Shown in pieces: positions 18,367 to 29,760 of a DNA stretch of 64,000 nt. Numbering within the stretch: position 1 is the stretch's first letter; each line of letters begins with the position of its first letter. Position numbers and translations under genes: made by a program. The stretch comes from Cypionkella psychrotolerans (lineage in GTDB: Bacteria; Pseudomonadota; Alphaproteobacteria; Rhodobacterales; Rhodobacteraceae): positions 124,001-188,000 of the forward strand of contig NZ_LGIC01000007.1 of NCBI RefSeq assembly GCF_001294535.1. Reading direction: 5' to 3'. Below the pieces are notes generated by a model. That model saw only the letters and a list, made by a program, of their open reading frames with translations, was not told the origin of the DNA and did no database searches.

Positions 18367-18963
18367 ATGGCTGATTTTGTTGAACTCGCCGCCTATCTGA
18401 CGGAAAAGCGCCCGGATGCGGTGCTGGGCACGGAACTGGCGTTTGGTGAATTGAATGTGACAGTGGCGCTGCCTGCGCTGGTGTCGTTCATTGGCTTTCT
18501 GACGGTCGATCCGGCCTGCAAGTTTTCCTCGCTTGTCGATATCACTGCGGTGGATCACCCCGAGCGGGTGGAGCGCTTTGACGTGATCTATCACTTCCTG
18601 TCGATGTACACCAACGCCCGCATCCGGCTGAAGGTGGCTGTCAGCGAGGATGATATGGTGCCGTCGATCCATCTGGTGCATCCGTCTGCGAATTGGTTTG
18701 AGCGTGAAGTGTTCGATATGTTCGGGATTTTGTTCTCGGGTCATCCCGATCTGCGGCGTATTTTGACCGATTACGGCTTTCGCGGTCATCCTTTGCGTAA
18801 GGATTTCCCGACCACGGGCTATACCGAAGTGCGCTACGACGAGGTGCAAAAGCGGGTGGTCTATGAGCCTGTCAATCTGGTGCAGGAATACCGTCAATTT
18901 GATTTCATGTCGCCGTGGGAGGGTGCCAAGTACATCCTGCCGGGTGATGAGAAAAAGGCCTGA
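18367..18963 (+). CDS. nuoC: NADH-quinone oxidoreductase subunit C
   Basis: A 198-residue peripheral-arm subunit (30-kDa subunit homologue). The family signature [28 protein letters not shown] lies at about residues 112-139 and is followed by [13 protein letters not shown] and D are separate genes here, unlike the fused NuoCD of Escherichia coli. A sulfotransferase gene, not nuoD, follows five bases after the stop, which is unusual. Confidence 0.97.
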   Translation: MADFVELAAYLTEKRPDAVLGTELAFGELNVTVALPALVSFIGFLTVDPACKFSSLVDITAVDHPERVERFDVIYHFLSMYTNARIRLKVAVSEDDMVPSIHLVHPSANWFEREVFDMFGILFSGHPDLRRILTDYGFRGHPLRKDFPTTGYTEVRYDEVQKRVVYEPVNLVQEYRQFDFMSPWEGAKYILPGDEKKA

Positions 18964-18967
18964 TCTG

Positions 18968-19861
18968 GTGAGCAAAGATCCGACATTGCTGTTTTGCGTG
19001 GGGGCGACGAAAGCGGGGACATCCTGGCTTTACGATCACCTGTCTAAGCATCCGCAATGTCATTTCCGCAGCATCAAAGAGTTGCATTATTTCTCGTTGA
19101 AGAGTGCAGCACAGTTTGACGGCGCTTTGCGTGGGGTGGATCGCAAGATTGCCGAAATGCAGGCACGTTTGGGCGTGGTGCCGGATGAGCGCAAGCCCAT
19201 CGTGGCGCAGCGTTTGGCTGATCTGATCGAATGGCGGGCTGTTTTGGCCCATCGGGCGATTGATCTGCCGGCTTATCGCGCGTATCTGACCGCAAATGCG
19301 GGGCAGGCGCGGCTGGTGGGCGATGTGACCCCGGCCTATGGGCTGATGTCGCAGGCGGATTTGACGCGGCTTTCGCAGGTGGCGGCGGACACGCGTTTTG
19401 TCTATCTGATCCGCGATCCGTTGGCGCGACTTTGGAGCCACGTCCGGATGATTGCTGCGCGCGCGGCACCCGACCGCTTTGCGCAGGTCGCCGAAGCGCA
19501 GATGGCGGCAATTCTGGATGGCGATCTGTCGGGCGAGGGCAAGGGCATTGTGGTGCGCGGTGATTATGCCGCGATTTTGGAAAAGCTGACGCGGGCGGTG
19601 CCAGTGAAATCTTTGCTGGTGCTGTTCCAGGAAGAGTTGATGACGCTGCCGGGGATCGCAAAGCTGTCGGCGCATCTGGGGCTGACGCCTGTGGCGGCTG
19701 ATCTGGGTCGCTGGGTGCATGAGGGCAAATCTCTGGCCCTGCCCGAGGCTTTGCGGACGCGGGCTTTGCTGTGGCTTAGACCGCAATATGAATATGTCGC
19801 TACGATGTTTCCGGCTTTGCCGCAGGCATGGCTTAAGAATATGGAAAAGGGCTTCGCATGA
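18968..19861 (+). CDS. Sulfotransferase-family protein inside the nuo operon
   Basis: A 297-residue P-loop sulfotransferase-fold protein. The N-terminal PAPS 5'-phosphosulfate loop is [21 protein letters not shown] (Lys15, Thr18, Ser19). The 3'-phosphate-binding segment is [17 protein letters not shown] near residue 145. KELHYFS is shared with Stf0/heparan-type enzymes. The start is a GTG at 18968, five bases after nuoC. The stop overlaps the nuoD start as ATGA, so its translation is coupled to complex I. No PAPS-synthesis genes are nearby. The acceptor (lipid, glycan, protein or small molecule) is unknown, and nothing in the sequence links it chemically to complex I. Confidence 0.8.
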   Translation: MSKDPTLLFCVGATKAGTSWLYDHLSKHPQCHFRSIKELHYFSLKSAAQFDGALRGVDRKIAEMQARLGVVPDERKPIVAQRLADLIEWRAVLAHRAIDLPAYRAYLTANAGQARLVGDVTPAYGLMSQADLTRLSQVAADTRFVYLIRDPLARLWSHVRMIAARAAPDRFAQVAEAQMAAILDGDLSGEGKGIVVRGDYAAILEKLTRAVPVKSLLVLFQEELMTLPGIAKLSAHLGLTPVAADLGRWVHEGKSLALPEALRTRALLWLRPQYEYVATMFPALPQAWLKNMEKGFA

Positions 19862-21096
19862 TGGACGGCGATATCCGCGTGAACACCTATGACGATGGCA
19901 CGACTGACACCCTGCCCGGTGAGCAGCGCATCCGCAACTTCAACATCAACTTCGGCCCACAACACCCTGCGGCGCATGGGGTTTTGCGTTTGGTGCTGGA
20001 GTTGGACGGCGAGATTGTCGAGCGCTGCGATCCGCATATTGGTCTGCTGCACCGTGGCACTGAAAAGCTGATGGAAAGCCGGACCTATCTGCAAAACCTG
20101 CCGTATTTCGACCGCCTCGACTATGTGGCGCCGATGAATCAGGAACATGCCTGGTGTCTGGCGATTGAGCGTCTGACGGGCACCGCCGTGCCGCGCCGCG
20201 CCTCGCTGATCCGGGTTTTGTATTCGGAAATTGGCCGGATTCTGAACCATTTGCTGAACACCACGACGCAAGCCATGGACGTGGGGGCTTTGACGCCGCC
20301 GCTGTGGGGCTTTGAAGAACGCGAAAAACTGATGGTGTTTTACGAGCGTGCTTCTGGCGCGCGTCTGCACGCGGCCTATTTCCGGCCCGGTGGCGTGCAT
20401 CAGGATCTGACGCCCGATCTGATCAATGATATTGAGGCTTGGACCGAGACCTTCCCGCAGGTGCTGGAAGACCTGCACGGGCTTCTGACCGAAAACCGCA
20501 TCTTCAAACAACGCAATGCCGATATTGGCGTGGTGACGGAAGACGACATTCTGAAATACGGATTCTCGGGCGTGATGGTGCGCGGATCGGGTCTGGCGTG
20601 GGATTTGCGGCGCTCGCAACCCTATGAATGTTATGACGAGTTTGAGTTCAAAATCCCGGTCGGCAAGAACGGCGATTGCTATGATCGCTATCTGTGCCGG
20701 ATGGAGGAGATGACTCAGTCGCTGCACATCATGCGGCAGTGCATTGTGAAGCTGCGGGCCGAGCCGGGCGAAGTTCTGACGCGTGGCAAGCTGTCGCCAC
20801 CGAAACGCGGTGAGATGAAAACCTCGATGGAGGCTTTGATTCACCACTTTAAACTTTACACCGAGGGCTTCCATGTGCCCGCCGGAGAGGTTTACGCGGC
20901 GGTTGAAGCGCCGAAGGGTGAGTTTGGCGTTTATCTGAAGGCGGATGGGTCGAACAAACCCTACCGCGCCAAAATCCGCGCTCCGGGGTTCCTGCATTTG
21001 CAGGCGATGGATTATATCTGCAAAGGCCACCAACTGGCCGACGTTTCTGCAATCATCGGCACGATGGATATCGTGTTCGGGGAGGTCGACCGCTAA
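19858..21096 (+). CDS. nuoD: NADH-quinone oxidoreductase subunit D
   Basis: A 412-residue subunit (49-kDa homologue) that forms the quinone-binding pocket with NuoB. Conserved stretches include [44 protein letters not shown] and the C-terminal DIVFGEVDR. It lacks the metal-binding cysteines of the related hydrogenase large subunits, as expected. The start overlaps the sulfotransferase stop by four bases, and the stop overlaps the nuoE start by one (TAATG). Confidence 0.98.
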   Translation: MMDGDIRVNTYDDGTTDTLPGEQRIRNFNINFGPQHPAAHGVLRLVLELDGEIVERCDPHIGLLHRGTEKLMESRTYLQNLPYFDRLDYVAPMNQEHAWCLAIERLTGTAVPRRASLIRVLYSEIGRILNHLLNTTTQAMDVGALTPPLWGFEEREKLMVFYERASGARLHAAYFRPGGVHQDLTPDLINDIEAWTETFPQVLEDLHGLLTENRIFKQRNADIGVVTEDDILKYGFSGVMVRGSGLAWDLRRSQPYECYDEFEFKIPVGKNGDCYDRYLCRMEEMTQSLHIMRQCIVKLRAEPGEVLTRGKLSPPKRGEMKTSMEALIHHFKLYTEGFHVPAGEVYAAVEAPKGEFGVYLKADGSNKPYRAKIRAPGFLHLQAMDYICKGHQLADVSAIIGTMDIVFGEVDR

Positions 21097-22313
21097 TGCT
21101 TCGCCGTCTGCACAAAGAACAACCCGCTTCGTTTGCTTTTACCCCGGCCAATTTGGCTTGGGCCGAGGGGCAGATTGCGAAATACCCTGAGGGGCGTCAG
21201 GCCTCGGCGATCATTCCGCTGTTGTGGCGGGCTCAGGAACAGGAGGGATGGTTGACCCGTCCGGCGATTGAGCATGTCGCGGATAAGCTGGGGATGGCTT
21301 ATATCCGGGCGCTGGAAGTGGCGACGTTTTACTTCATGTTCCAGCTGCAACCTGTTGGAAGCGTTGCACATATCCAGATTTGCGGCACCACGTCCTGTAT
21401 GATTTGCGGGGCTGAGGAGTTGATCGCGGTTTGTAAGGAACTGGTCGCGGATAAGGCGCATGCTTTGTCGGCGGATGGCAAATTCAGCTGGGAAGAAGTC
21501 GAATGTCTGGGCGCTTGCACCAATGCGCCGATGGCGCAGATCGGCAAGGACTATTATGAGGATCTGACGGCGGACAAGCTGCGCGCGTTGATCGGGCGGT
21601 TCTCGAAAGGTGAGGTTCCGGTGCCGGGGCCGCAGAATGGCCGTTATGCGGCGGAGCCTTTGTCGGGGCTGACCTCGTTGAAATCACATGAAGCGGGGCG
21701 GAAGCCTTATAATGCAAGCGTGCAGGCGGCGGTGGATATTGGCGATACGGTGAAGCGGATTGATGGCACCGAAGTGCCGTTGCTGACACCGTGGATTGCA
21801 AAATCGGTGTCGGCTGACCCAAAACTGGCGGCGATGCCGGAGGCCGTGACGCCAGCGGTTGGCGTGGCCGTTGAACCGAAACCCGGTGCGGCAGCCGTTG
21901 CGGATAAGACCGGCGTGACTGTGCAGGAAGCGCCAGCGATGGCGAAGGGAAAGCCGGTGGCAGAGGGCAACGCGCCAGAGGCCACCCCGCTTGCGACGCC
22001 AGAGGCGAAAGTGTCGGCAGCGGGGCCGCAAAGCCAGCCCGTAGCGCTTGCGGCGCCGCGCAACGGTTTGGGTGATAATCTGCAAAAAATCGAAGGTATC
22101 GGCCCGGTGATCGAAAAGCTGTGCCATGGCTTGGGGATCTTCCACTTTGACCAGATCGCCAGCTTTGGGCCTGCGGAAATTGCGTGGATGGATGGCAATC
22201 TCAAAGGTTTTCGGGGCCGTGTGACGCGCGACAAATGGGTGGCGCAGGCCAAGTTGATCGGTGAGATTGGGCTGGAAGCCTTCCTGATCCGCGCCAAGAC
22301 CAATGAGTATTGA
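21096..22313 (+). CDS. nuoE: NADH-quinone oxidoreductase subunit E with a long C-terminal extension
   Basis: The first ~170 residues are the 24-kDa subunit, holding [2Fe-2S] cluster N1a through Cys96, Cys101, Cys137 and Cys141 (CGTTSC and CLGAC). The protein is 405 residues, more than twice the common ~165. The extra part has an Ala/Pro/Glu-rich linker (about 225-320). It then has a compact domain, [20 protein letters not shown] onward, that looks like a helix-hairpin-helix module of the kind found behind other alphaproteobacterial complex I or ribosomal proteins. The extension is in frame with no sign of fusion error. Its role is unknown. Confidence 0.95.
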   Translation: MLRRLHKEQPASFAFTPANLAWAEGQIAKYPEGRQASAIIPLLWRAQEQEGWLTRPAIEHVADKLGMAYIRALEVATFYFMFQLQPVGSVAHIQICGTTSCMICGAEELIAVCKELVADKAHALSADGKFSWEEVECLGACTNAPMAQIGKDYYEDLTADKLRALIGRFSKGEVPVPGPQNGRYAAEPLSGLTSLKSHEAGRKPYNASVQAAVDIGDTVKRIDGTEVPLLTPWIAKSVSADPKLAAMPEAVTPAVGVAVEPKPGAAAVADKTGVTVQEAPAMAKGKPVAEGNAPEATPLATPEAKVSAAGPQSQPVALAAPRNGLGDNLQKIEGIGPVIEKLCHGLGIFHFDQIASFGPAEIAWMDGNLKGFRGRVTRDKWVAQAKLIGEIGLEAFLIRAKTNEY

Positions 22314-22321
22314 GGGTTATA

Positions 22322-22579
22322 ATGGACCACGCACATGATCACGATGCAGTTGATGGGCCTTGGGCTGGCGGCTGGCTTGTTGCTGTTCTGGCCGCTTTGA
22401 TGGCGGTTGGGCTGGCGCGCTGGCTGGGTGAGGTTGGCGGCTTTGCGGCGGTGATCGTGGGCCTTGTGGTGTTCGGGGTTTACGCCGTGCTTCTGGGCAA
22501 TGGCGGTGTGGAATTGACCGAGGCGCATGGCCATGACGGCGATGATCACGGCCACGATCACGGGCATGGGCAGCACTGA
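22322..22579 (+). CDS. Small His-rich membrane protein in the nuo operon
   Basis: An 85-residue protein not assigned to a named family. It starts MDHAHDHDAVDGPW, contains two hydrophobic segments (about 18-34 and 40-60) and ends with a tail of alternating His, Asp and Gly (from EAHGHDGDDHG to the end). The two charged His-rich ends would lie on the same side of the membrane and could bind a transition metal; that is inference. The ATG at 22322 follows GAGGGTTATA. It is one of two small membrane proteins between nuoE and nuoF. Confidence 0.7.
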   Translation: MDHAHDHDAVDGPWAGGWLVAVLAALMAVGLARWLGEVGGFAAVIVGLVVFGVYAVLLGNGGVELTEAHGHDGDDHGHDHGHGQH

Positions 22580-22580
22580 G

Positions 22581-22799
22581 ATGGCGGCTCCGGGGCCTCA
22601 GGATAAATCGGCGCGGCAGACCAGAGTTGTGGCTTTGGTGATTGCGGGCACGATGATCTTGTGGATGGCGGGTCAACAGATTGGCGCGGAGCTGGGCTTG
22701 CCGCTGAAATACACGTTTCTGCTCGATCTCGCGGCTTTGGCCGGGTTCATCTGGGCGATGATCGTGACGTATCAAATTTGGCGCGCGCGCCGCACGTAA
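22581..22799 (+). CDS. DUF5337-like small membrane protein
   Basis: A 72-residue protein with two transmembrane helices (about 16-35 and 43-63), a basic end (IWRARRT) and a charged start ([13 protein letters not shown]). It resembles DUF5337, a Rhodobacterales family found in nuo operons. The start ATG at 22581 follows the preceding stop by one base. The topology fits an assembly or accessory factor for the membrane arm of complex I, but there is no direct evidence for that. Confidence 0.65.
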   Translation: MAAPGPQDKSARQTRVVALVIAGTMILWMAGQQIGAELGLPLKYTFLLDLAALAGFIWAMIVTYQIWRARRT

Positions 22800-22809
22800 G
22801 GAAGCAGCT

Positions 22810-24105
22810 ATGCTCGACGATAAGGACCGCATCTTTACCAACCTTTACGGGATGCACGACCGTTCTTTAGCGGGCGCACGGGCGCGCGGCCATTGGGATG
22901 GAACGGCCGAGATTATTGCGCGCGGCAAGGATACGATTGTCGAGCAGATGAAGGCCTCGGGGTTGCGCGGGCGCGGTGGGGCAGGCTTTCCGACCGGGCT
23001 GAAATGGTCGTTCATGCCGAAGCAATCGGATGGCCGGCCGTCTTATCTGGTGATCAACGCCGATGAGTCCGAGCCGGGCACCTGTAAAGACCGCGAGATC
23101 ATGCGGCATGACCCGCATACGCTGATTGAGGGCGCTTTGATTGCCTCGTTCGCCATGGGGGCGAATGCCTGCTATATCTATATTCGCGGCGAATATATCC
23201 GCGAGCGTGAGGCTTTGCAGGCGGCTTTGGACGAATGCTATGACGCTGGGCTGCTCGGCAAGAATGCCGCGAAATCCGGTTGGGATTTTGATTGCTACCT
23301 GCATCATGGCGCGGGCGCTTATATCTGCGGTGAAGAAACCGCTCTGTTGGAAAGCCTTGAGGGCAAAAAGGGGATGCCGCGGATGAAGCCGCCGTTCCCG
23401 GCAGGCTCGGGGCTGTATGGCTGCCCGACCACGGTGAACAACGTGGAGAGCATCGCGGTGGTGCCGACGATTTTGCGGCGCGGGGCGGCTTGGTTTGCGG
23501 GTTTTGGTCGGCCTAATAATGCGGGGACCAAGCTGTTCGGGATTTCCGGCCATGTGAACAACCCTTGTGTGGTTGAAGAAGCGATGTCGATCACTCTGCG
23601 CGAGTTGTTGGATGTGCATTGCGGTGGCGTTCGGGGCGGCTGGAAGAACATCAAGGCGGTGATCCCCGGCGGGTCTTCGGTGCCGATGCTGAATGCGGCG
23701 CAATGCGAAGATGCGATCATGGATTTCGACTGGCTGCGTGAGCAAAGGTCCGGTCTGGGCACGGCGGCGGTGATCGTGATGGATCAATCGACGGACGTGA
23801 TCAAGGCGATCTGGCGGCTGTCAAAGTTCTACAAGCACGAGAGCTGTGGCCAATGCACGCCTTGCCGCGAAGGCACTGGCTGGATGATGCGGGTGATGGA
23901 CCGTCTGGTGCGCGGCGAGGCTGAGGTTGAGGAAATCGACATGCTGTTGTCGGTGACCAAACAGGTCGAAGGCCACACGATTTGCGCTTTGGGCGATGCG
24001 GCGGCTTGGCCGATCCAAGGTCTGGTGCGGCACTTCCGCGAGGAAATCGAGGACCGGATCAAAGCGAAAAAAACTGGCCGTATGGGCGCGATGGCGGCGG
24101 AGTAG
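22810..24105 (+). CDS. nuoF: NADH-quinone oxidoreductase subunit F
   Basis: The 431-residue NADH-oxidising subunit (51-kDa homologue) carrying FMN and [4Fe-4S] cluster N3. The NADH/FMN loop is [19 protein letters not shown], the second FMN segment is [17 protein letters not shown], and the cluster ligands lie in [15 protein letters not shown] plus a downstream Cys (HTICALGD). The C-terminus GAMAAE and its DNA (ATGGCGGCGGAGTA, 24091-24104) recur at the ends of the DUF3291 gene and nuoG. The next gene starts directly after the stop. Confidence 0.98.
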   Translation: MLDDKDRIFTNLYGMHDRSLAGARARGHWDGTAEIIARGKDTIVEQMKASGLRGRGGAGFPTGLKWSFMPKQSDGRPSYLVINADESEPGTCKDREIMRHDPHTLIEGALIASFAMGANACYIYIRGEYIREREALQAALDECYDAGLLGKNAAKSGWDFDCYLHHGAGAYICGEETALLESLEGKKGMPRMKPPFPAGSGLYGCPTTVNNVESIAVVPTILRRGAAWFAGFGRPNNAGTKLFGISGHVNNPCVVEEAMSITLRELLDVHCGGVRGGWKNIKAVIPGGSSVPMLNAAQCEDAIMDFDWLREQRSGLGTAAVIVMDQSTDVIKAIWRLSKFYKHESCGQCTPCREGTGWMMRVMDRLVRGEAEVEEIDMLLSVTKQVEGHTICALGDAAAWPIQGLVRHFREEIEDRIKAKKTGRMGAMAAE

Positions 24106-24420
24106 ATGATGCGTTTCGGTTTGGCATTGGCACTCGGGATGGTTCTGGCTCCGCTTCATGCGGGTGCCGAGGCTTATCCGGGGTTGAACGTGCCTGCCGA
24201 GCATAAGGGCATCAAATATATGGTAGAAATCACGGCTGAGAGTAAAGCTGGACCGTTCGACGCGCGGGTGTGGCGGATCGACGGCAGCTCGATGTCTTAT
24301 GAGCGCAAGATTGGCCGGGACTTGGTGAAGGAAGCTTGTGCCTCCGAGGGTTATGCGGTGGGCAACACCAAATCCAAGCTGGTCAACGGCCAGTTGATCT
24401 TTACGGGGGGCTGCCAGTGA
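24106..24420 (+). CDS. Small exported protein with a C-terminal Cys motif (nuo F-G cassette)
   Basis: A 104-residue protein with a signal peptide (MMRFGLALALGMVLAPLHAGAEA), so the mature form is periplasmic and about 80 residues. It is not recognised as a named family. Its C-terminus EACASEGYAVGN...LIFTGGCQ resembles that of the next gene (AFCASRGASVN...WLFKGSCA), giving two Cys that could form a disulfide. The ATG lies immediately after the nuoF stop; a second ATG is at 24109. The stop overlaps the next start by one base. Confidence 0.65.
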   Translation: MMRFGLALALGMVLAPLHAGAEAYPGLNVPAEHKGIKYMVEITAESKAGPFDARVWRIDGSSMSYERKIGRDLVKEACASEGYAVGNTKSKLVNGQLIFTGGCQ

Positions 24421-24734
24421 TGCGGGCCTTTGCGATGATCAGCATGGCGGGGCTGAGCGCTTGCGTCAGTGGTGCGCGCCCGATGGCTTTGGCGGAAAGC
24501 GGCCCGGTTGCGGTGGAATTGGCGGGGCGGTCTTACATTGCTGATCTGCAGCCCAGTGAAAGCGGTGCGGTTTTGGCGATGACGCGGGATGGCGCCGGGT
24601 TTGGCAATTTTGAAGGGGCTGAGGCGAAACGCGCGGCAGAGGCGTTTTGTGCCTCGCGTGGGGCATCGGTGAACCGTGCGGCTTACGGCCATTACGCCGG
24701 CGGCGCTTGGCTGTTCAAAGGGAGCTGCGCATGA
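24420..24734 (+). CDS. Small lipoprotein related to the preceding protein
   Basis: A 104-residue protein with a short lipoprotein-type leader (MRAFAMISMAGLSAC, lipobox LSAC, Cys15). The mature domain ends CASRGASVNRAAYGHYAGG then LFKGSCA, sharing spacing and the two terminal Cys with its upstream neighbour. This suggests that the two arose from one ancestral domain. There is no known function. The start overlaps the previous stop by one base, and the stop (TGA at 24732-24734) overlaps an upstream in-frame ATG of the next gene. Confidence 0.62.
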   Translation: MRAFAMISMAGLSACVSGARPMALAESGPVAVELAGRSYIADLQPSESGAVLAMTRDGAGFGNFEGAEAKRAAEAFCASRGASVNRAAYGHYAGGAWLFKGSCA

Positions 24735-24841
24735 TCTGGGCGGCTTTGATGGGCGATAACATGCACAAGACACGGTGTTGTCATGGGATATCAGGGGCTT
24801 CGCGGGATATGGTCCGGGCAGTTGATGCCAAGGAGGCCAAA

Positions 24842-25249
24842 ATGACGAAGATTTTCCGCAGTTTGACGCTGGTTGCTGTGATGGCGGCAAGCCCCGCGCT
24901 GGCGCTGGAGCCGTTGAATAAAGATGCGCATGTGACCGAATCTTTGGTGGCGGTCCGGGTTGGCGACACCATTCGCAACACCTGCCCCTCGATCAGCGCC
25001 AAAATGTTCACGGTTCTGGCAAAGTGGAACGAGCTGAAGACCTATCTGCGCGGCAAAGGCTACACCGAGGACGAGGTGGAAGCTTTCCGCAAGGATAAGA
25101 CCGAAAAGGCCCGCATCAAAGGCTTGGCGGCGGATTATCTTAAGCAGGCCGGCGTGGTTGATGGCGATGTCGAAAGCTACTGCAAAGTTGGCCGCGATGA
25201 GATCGCCAAGGGCACGCTCGCGGGCAGTTTGCTGAGGTCGTACAAATGA
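24842..25249 (+). CDS. DUF5333-like exported protein
   Basis: A 135-residue exported protein resembling DUF5333, a Rhodobacterales family of unknown function. The signal peptide is MTKIFRSLTLVAVMAASPALA. The mature part is helical, with Cys in IRNTCPSISAK and VESYCKVGRDEI. The ATG at 24842 is favoured by AAGGAGG just upstream and by the signal peptide. An in-frame ATG at 24731 overlaps the previous stop but would bury that signal behind 37 residues. The stop overlaps the next gene by four bases (ATGA). Confidence 0.7.
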   Translation: MTKIFRSLTLVAVMAASPALALEPLNKDAHVTESLVAVRVGDTIRNTCPSISAKMFTVLAKWNELKTYLRGKGYTEDEVEAFRKDKTEKARIKGLAADYLKQAGVVDGDVESYCKVGRDEIAKGTLAGSLLRSYK

Positions 25250-25749
25250 CCAACATGCCCGGATATCATCTCGCCGAATTGAACGTGGGGCGCCTGTTGG
25301 CCCCCACCGACGATCCGCGCGTGGCGGAGTTCATGGGCGCTTTGGACCGGGTGAACGGGCTTGGCAAGCGCATGCCGGGGTTCGTTTGGATGATGGAAGG
25401 TTCGGGCGAGCCGGGAACCGGCAATACCGAAGCCAAGATCGGCGGCGATCCGCAGTTTGTCTCAAACCTGACGGTTTGGGAAACGGCGGAAACGCTGGAG
25501 AATTTCGTGTTTGGCACCGTGCATCGGGTGTTCTACGAGCGCCGGGCCGAGTGGTTTGAGGTTTTGGGCAAGATGCATTTCGTGATGTGGTGGGTGCCGG
25601 TTGGGCACAAACCCTCGCTGGAAGAAGCCCTTGCGCGGCTTGCAGATGTGCAAGCAAACGGCGATACGGACCAGGCGTTTGGTTGGTCTTATTTGAAAGA
25701 AGCGCAGGGGATGCAAATCCGGTCCTGTGCCCCAATGGCGGCGGAGTAA
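25246..25749 (+). CDS. DUF3291 domain protein
   Basis: A 167-residue cytoplasmic protein of the DUF3291 family, related in fold to small heme- or antibiotic-monooxygenase-like barrels. The family-typical start is [14 protein letters not shown]. It continues with [29 protein letters not shown] and [19 protein letters not shown]. The final residues APMAAE and the bases GCCCCAATGGCGGCGGAGTA (25729-25748) nearly match the 3' end of nuoG. It begins with a four-base overlap on the previous gene and is followed by nuoG after four bases. The function is not known. Confidence 0.75.
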   Translation: MTNMPGYHLAELNVGRLLAPTDDPRVAEFMGALDRVNGLGKRMPGFVWMMEGSGEPGTGNTEAKIGGDPQFVSNLTVWETAETLENFVFGTVHRVFYERRAEWFEVLGKMHFVMWWVPVGHKPSLEEALARLADVQANGDTDQAFGWSYLKEAQGMQIRSCAPMAAE

Positions 25750-25753
25750 GCGG

Positions 25754-27763
25754 ATGTCGAACCTCAAGAAAATCAGCATCGACGGGATCGAAGTTGAAGT
25801 CGATGGCGCGATGACGATCATTCAGGCGGCGGAAGTCGCAGGGGTGGCCATTCCGCGGTTCTGCTATCACGAGCGGCTGACGATTGCGGGCAACTGCCGG
25901 ATGTGTCTGGTTGAGGTCGTCGGCGGTCCGCCGAAACCTGCGGCGTCTTGTGCGATGCAGGTGCGCGACCTGCGGCCCGGCCCGAATGGTGAGGCCCCGT
26001 TGGTGAAGACGACTTCGCCGATGGTGAAGAAAGCCCGTGAGGGCGTGATGGAATTTCTGCTGATCAACCACCCGCTCGATTGCCCGATCTGCGATCAGGG
26101 CGGCGAGTGTGATCTGCAAGATCAGGCGATGGCGTTTGGCGTCGATTTCAGCCGCTACCGCGAGCCGAAACGGGCGTCTGAGGATTTGAACCTTGGGCCG
26201 CTGGTGGAAACCAAGATGACGCGGTGCATTTCCTGCACCCGTTGTGTGCGGTTTACCTCGGAGGTGGCGGGCATCTTGCAGATGGGTCAGACTGGGCGCG
26301 GTGAGGATGCCGAGATCACCTCGTATCTGAACGCCACACTGGATTCGAACCTGCAAGGCAATATCATTGATCTTTGCCCGGTGGGGGCTTTGACATCAAA
26401 GCCTTACGCCTTTACCGCGCGTCCGTGGGAGTTGACCAAGACCGAAAGCATCGACGTGATGGATGCTTTGGGCAGCAACATCCGCGTTGATACCAAGGGC
26501 CGCGAAGTGATGCGGATCCTGCCGCGCAACCATGATGGCGTGAATGAAGAATGGATATCGGACAAGACCCGTTTCATCTGGGATGGCTTGCGCCGTCAGC
26601 GTCTGGACACGCCTTACATCCGTGAAAACGGTCGTCTGCGCAAAGCGGGCTGGGGTGAGGCTTTGGCTTTCGCCGCCGCAGCGGTGAAGGGCAAAAAAGT
26701 GGCTGGTCTGGTCGGTGATCTGGCTTCGGTTGAGGCGGCGTATTCGTTGAAGGCTTTGATCGAGTCGCTGGGTGGCAAGGTCGAGTCCCGCACAGATGGC
26801 GCGCGGTTGCCGATGGGCAATCGCTCGGCTTATGTCGGCACGGCAGCGATTGGGGATATCGACAGCGCGAAGTCGATCCTGCTGATTGGCACCAATCCGC
26901 GCGTTGAATCCCCGGTTCTGAACGCGCGTATCCGCAAGGCGTGGTCGGCGGGCGCGAATGTTGGGCTGATCGGCGAAGCGGTCGATTTGACCTATGATTA
27001 CAAGCATATGGGCACGGATCGCGCCGCTTTGGCTGATCTGGTTGGCAAAGTGACCGAGAAGCCGAATACCATTGTGATCGTTGGCCAAGGGGCGCTGAAC
27101 GAGGCAGATGGTGAAGCAGTTCTGGCCCATGCGATGGCCTATGCGCAGGGCGCTGGTGGTAAGTTGCTGGTCTTGCACACCGCGGCGGCTCGCGTCGGCG
27201 CGATGGATGTCGGCGCCGTGACAGAGGGCGGTCTGGCTGCTGCGACGGATGGGGCTGAGGTGATCTATAACCTCGGCGCGGATGAAGTTGAGATCGCGGC
27301 GGGTCCGTTCGTGATCTATCAGGGCAGCCATGGCGACCGGGGTGCGAACCGCGCCGATATTATCTTCCCGGCGGCGGCTTACACCGAAGAGAGTGGGCTG
27401 TTCGTCAACACCGAAGGCCGGCCACAACTGGCGCAGCGTGCGGGGTTTGCTCCGGGTGAGGCGAAAGAAGGCTGGGCGATCTTGCGGGCGTTCTCGGCGG
27501 AAGTCGGCAAGACCCTGCCGTGGGATAGTCTTGCGGCTTTGCGTCGCGCGCTTATCGCGCAGCATCCGCATCTCGGCATGGTCGATCATGTGCCTAGCAA
27601 TGACTGGCAGCCGGTGGCTTTGCGCGATATGGGCAAGGCCACGTTCCGCAATGCGTTCAAGGGTTTCTATCTGACCAACCCGATTGCCCGCGCCAGTAAA
27701 GTGATGGGCGAACTCGCGGCGATGGAAGCGGATCGCGCCAAAGCCCCGATGGCGGCGGAGTAA
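25754..27763 (+). CDS. nuoG: NADH-quinone oxidoreductase subunit G
   Basis: The 669-residue largest peripheral-arm subunit (75-kDa homologue). The N-terminal [2Fe-2S] cluster N1b is held by Cys37, Cys48, Cys51 and Cys66. [17 protein letters not shown] carries the ligands of the His-coordinated N5 cluster, and [10 protein letters not shown] plus a downstream Cys (LCPVGALT) those of N4. The remainder is a molybdopterin-oxidoreductase-like domain without a cofactor site. The ATG at 25754 follows AAGCGG. Mitochondrial-type length fits alphaproteobacteria. The tail is KAPMAAE. Confidence 0.98.
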   Translation: MSNLKKISIDGIEVEVDGAMTIIQAAEVAGVAIPRFCYHERLTIAGNCRMCLVEVVGGPPKPAASCAMQVRDLRPGPNGEAPLVKTTSPMVKKAREGVMEFLLINHPLDCPICDQGGECDLQDQAMAFGVDFSRYREPKRASEDLNLGPLVETKMTRCISCTRCVRFTSEVAGILQMGQTGRGEDAEITSYLNATLDSNLQGNIIDLCPVGALTSKPYAFTARPWELTKTESIDVMDALGSNIRVDTKGREVMRILPRNHDGVNEEWISDKTRFIWDGLRRQRLDTPYIRENGRLRKAGWGEALAFAAAAVKGKKVAGLVGDLASVEAAYSLKALIESLGGKVESRTDGARLPMGNRSAYVGTAAIGDIDSAKSILLIGTNPRVESPVLNARIRKAWSAGANVGLIGEAVDLTYDYKHMGTDRAALADLVGKVTEKPNTIVIVGQGALNEADGEAVLAHAMAYAQGAGGKLLVLHTAAARVGAMDVGAVTEGGLAAATDGAEVIYNLGADEVEIAAGPFVIYQGSHGDRGANRADIIFPAAAYTEESGLFVNTEGRPQLAQRAGFAPGEAKEGWAILRAFSAEVGKTLPWDSLAALRRALIAQHPHLGMVDHVPSNDWQPVALRDMGKATFRNAFKGFYLTNPIARASKVMGELAAMEADRAKAPMAAE

Positions 27764-27766
27764 GAC

Positions 27767-28168
27767 ATGCGGCTTCTCGCCCCCCTTCTGATCGGATTGG
27801 CTGCCTTTGGCGGTCTGTTCGCTTGCGCAGGCGAGAAACCTAAGGCCGATGTCGCGTTCAACCCGGCCTATAAGGGGATTGAGACGATCCTGCTCGACGG
27901 CGATCTGGTGAATTTCCGGGTGGCGATGACGGGCGCGCGGGATGACAAAGATGTGGCGGCTTATGCGGCCTGTGCGGCGGCGCAATATGCGCTGATCCGG
28001 GGCTTTGGATTTGCGCGTCATGTGCGCACGAACGTGGCGATAAAGGCTGGCGTTTGGCGGGGGGATGCAGTTTACACCATCTCGGCGTCGCTGCCGCGCG
28101 GTGTGAAAACGATAGATGCCGAAGTGACCGTGCGCGATTGTGGTGCGCAGGGAATACCGACGGTTTAA
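27767..28168 (+). CDS. Small lipoprotein in the nuo operon (G-H)
   Basis: A 133-residue protein with a lipobox-type leader (MRLLAPLLIGLAAFGGLFAC, Cys20), then a beta-rich mature domain (AFNPAYKGIETILLDGDLVNFRV, GDAVYTISASLPRGVK) and a final Cys (VRDCG). I do not recognise the family. It starts three bases after the nuoG stop and is followed by 43 bases before nuoH. Position and secretion suggest an envelope factor, but no partner can be named. Confidence 0.65.
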   Translation: MRLLAPLLIGLAAFGGLFACAGEKPKADVAFNPAYKGIETILLDGDLVNFRVAMTGARDDKDVAAYAACAAAQYALIRGFGFARHVRTNVAIKAGVWRGDAVYTISASLPRGVKTIDAEVTVRDCGAQGIPTV

Positions 28169-28211
28169 GGCCTAAGATAAGGCCGCTTAAGTTAAGGGAA
28201 CGTGAGGGATC

Positions 28212-29755
<1,544 letters not shown>

Positions 29756-29760
29756 ATGGC

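Noticed and set aside
24731-24841. Upstream ATG of the DUF5333-like gene overlapping the previous stop
   Set aside because: The overlap is attractive, but this start would place 37 residues before a clear signal peptide, whereas the ATG at 24842 has a strong AAGGAGG site.
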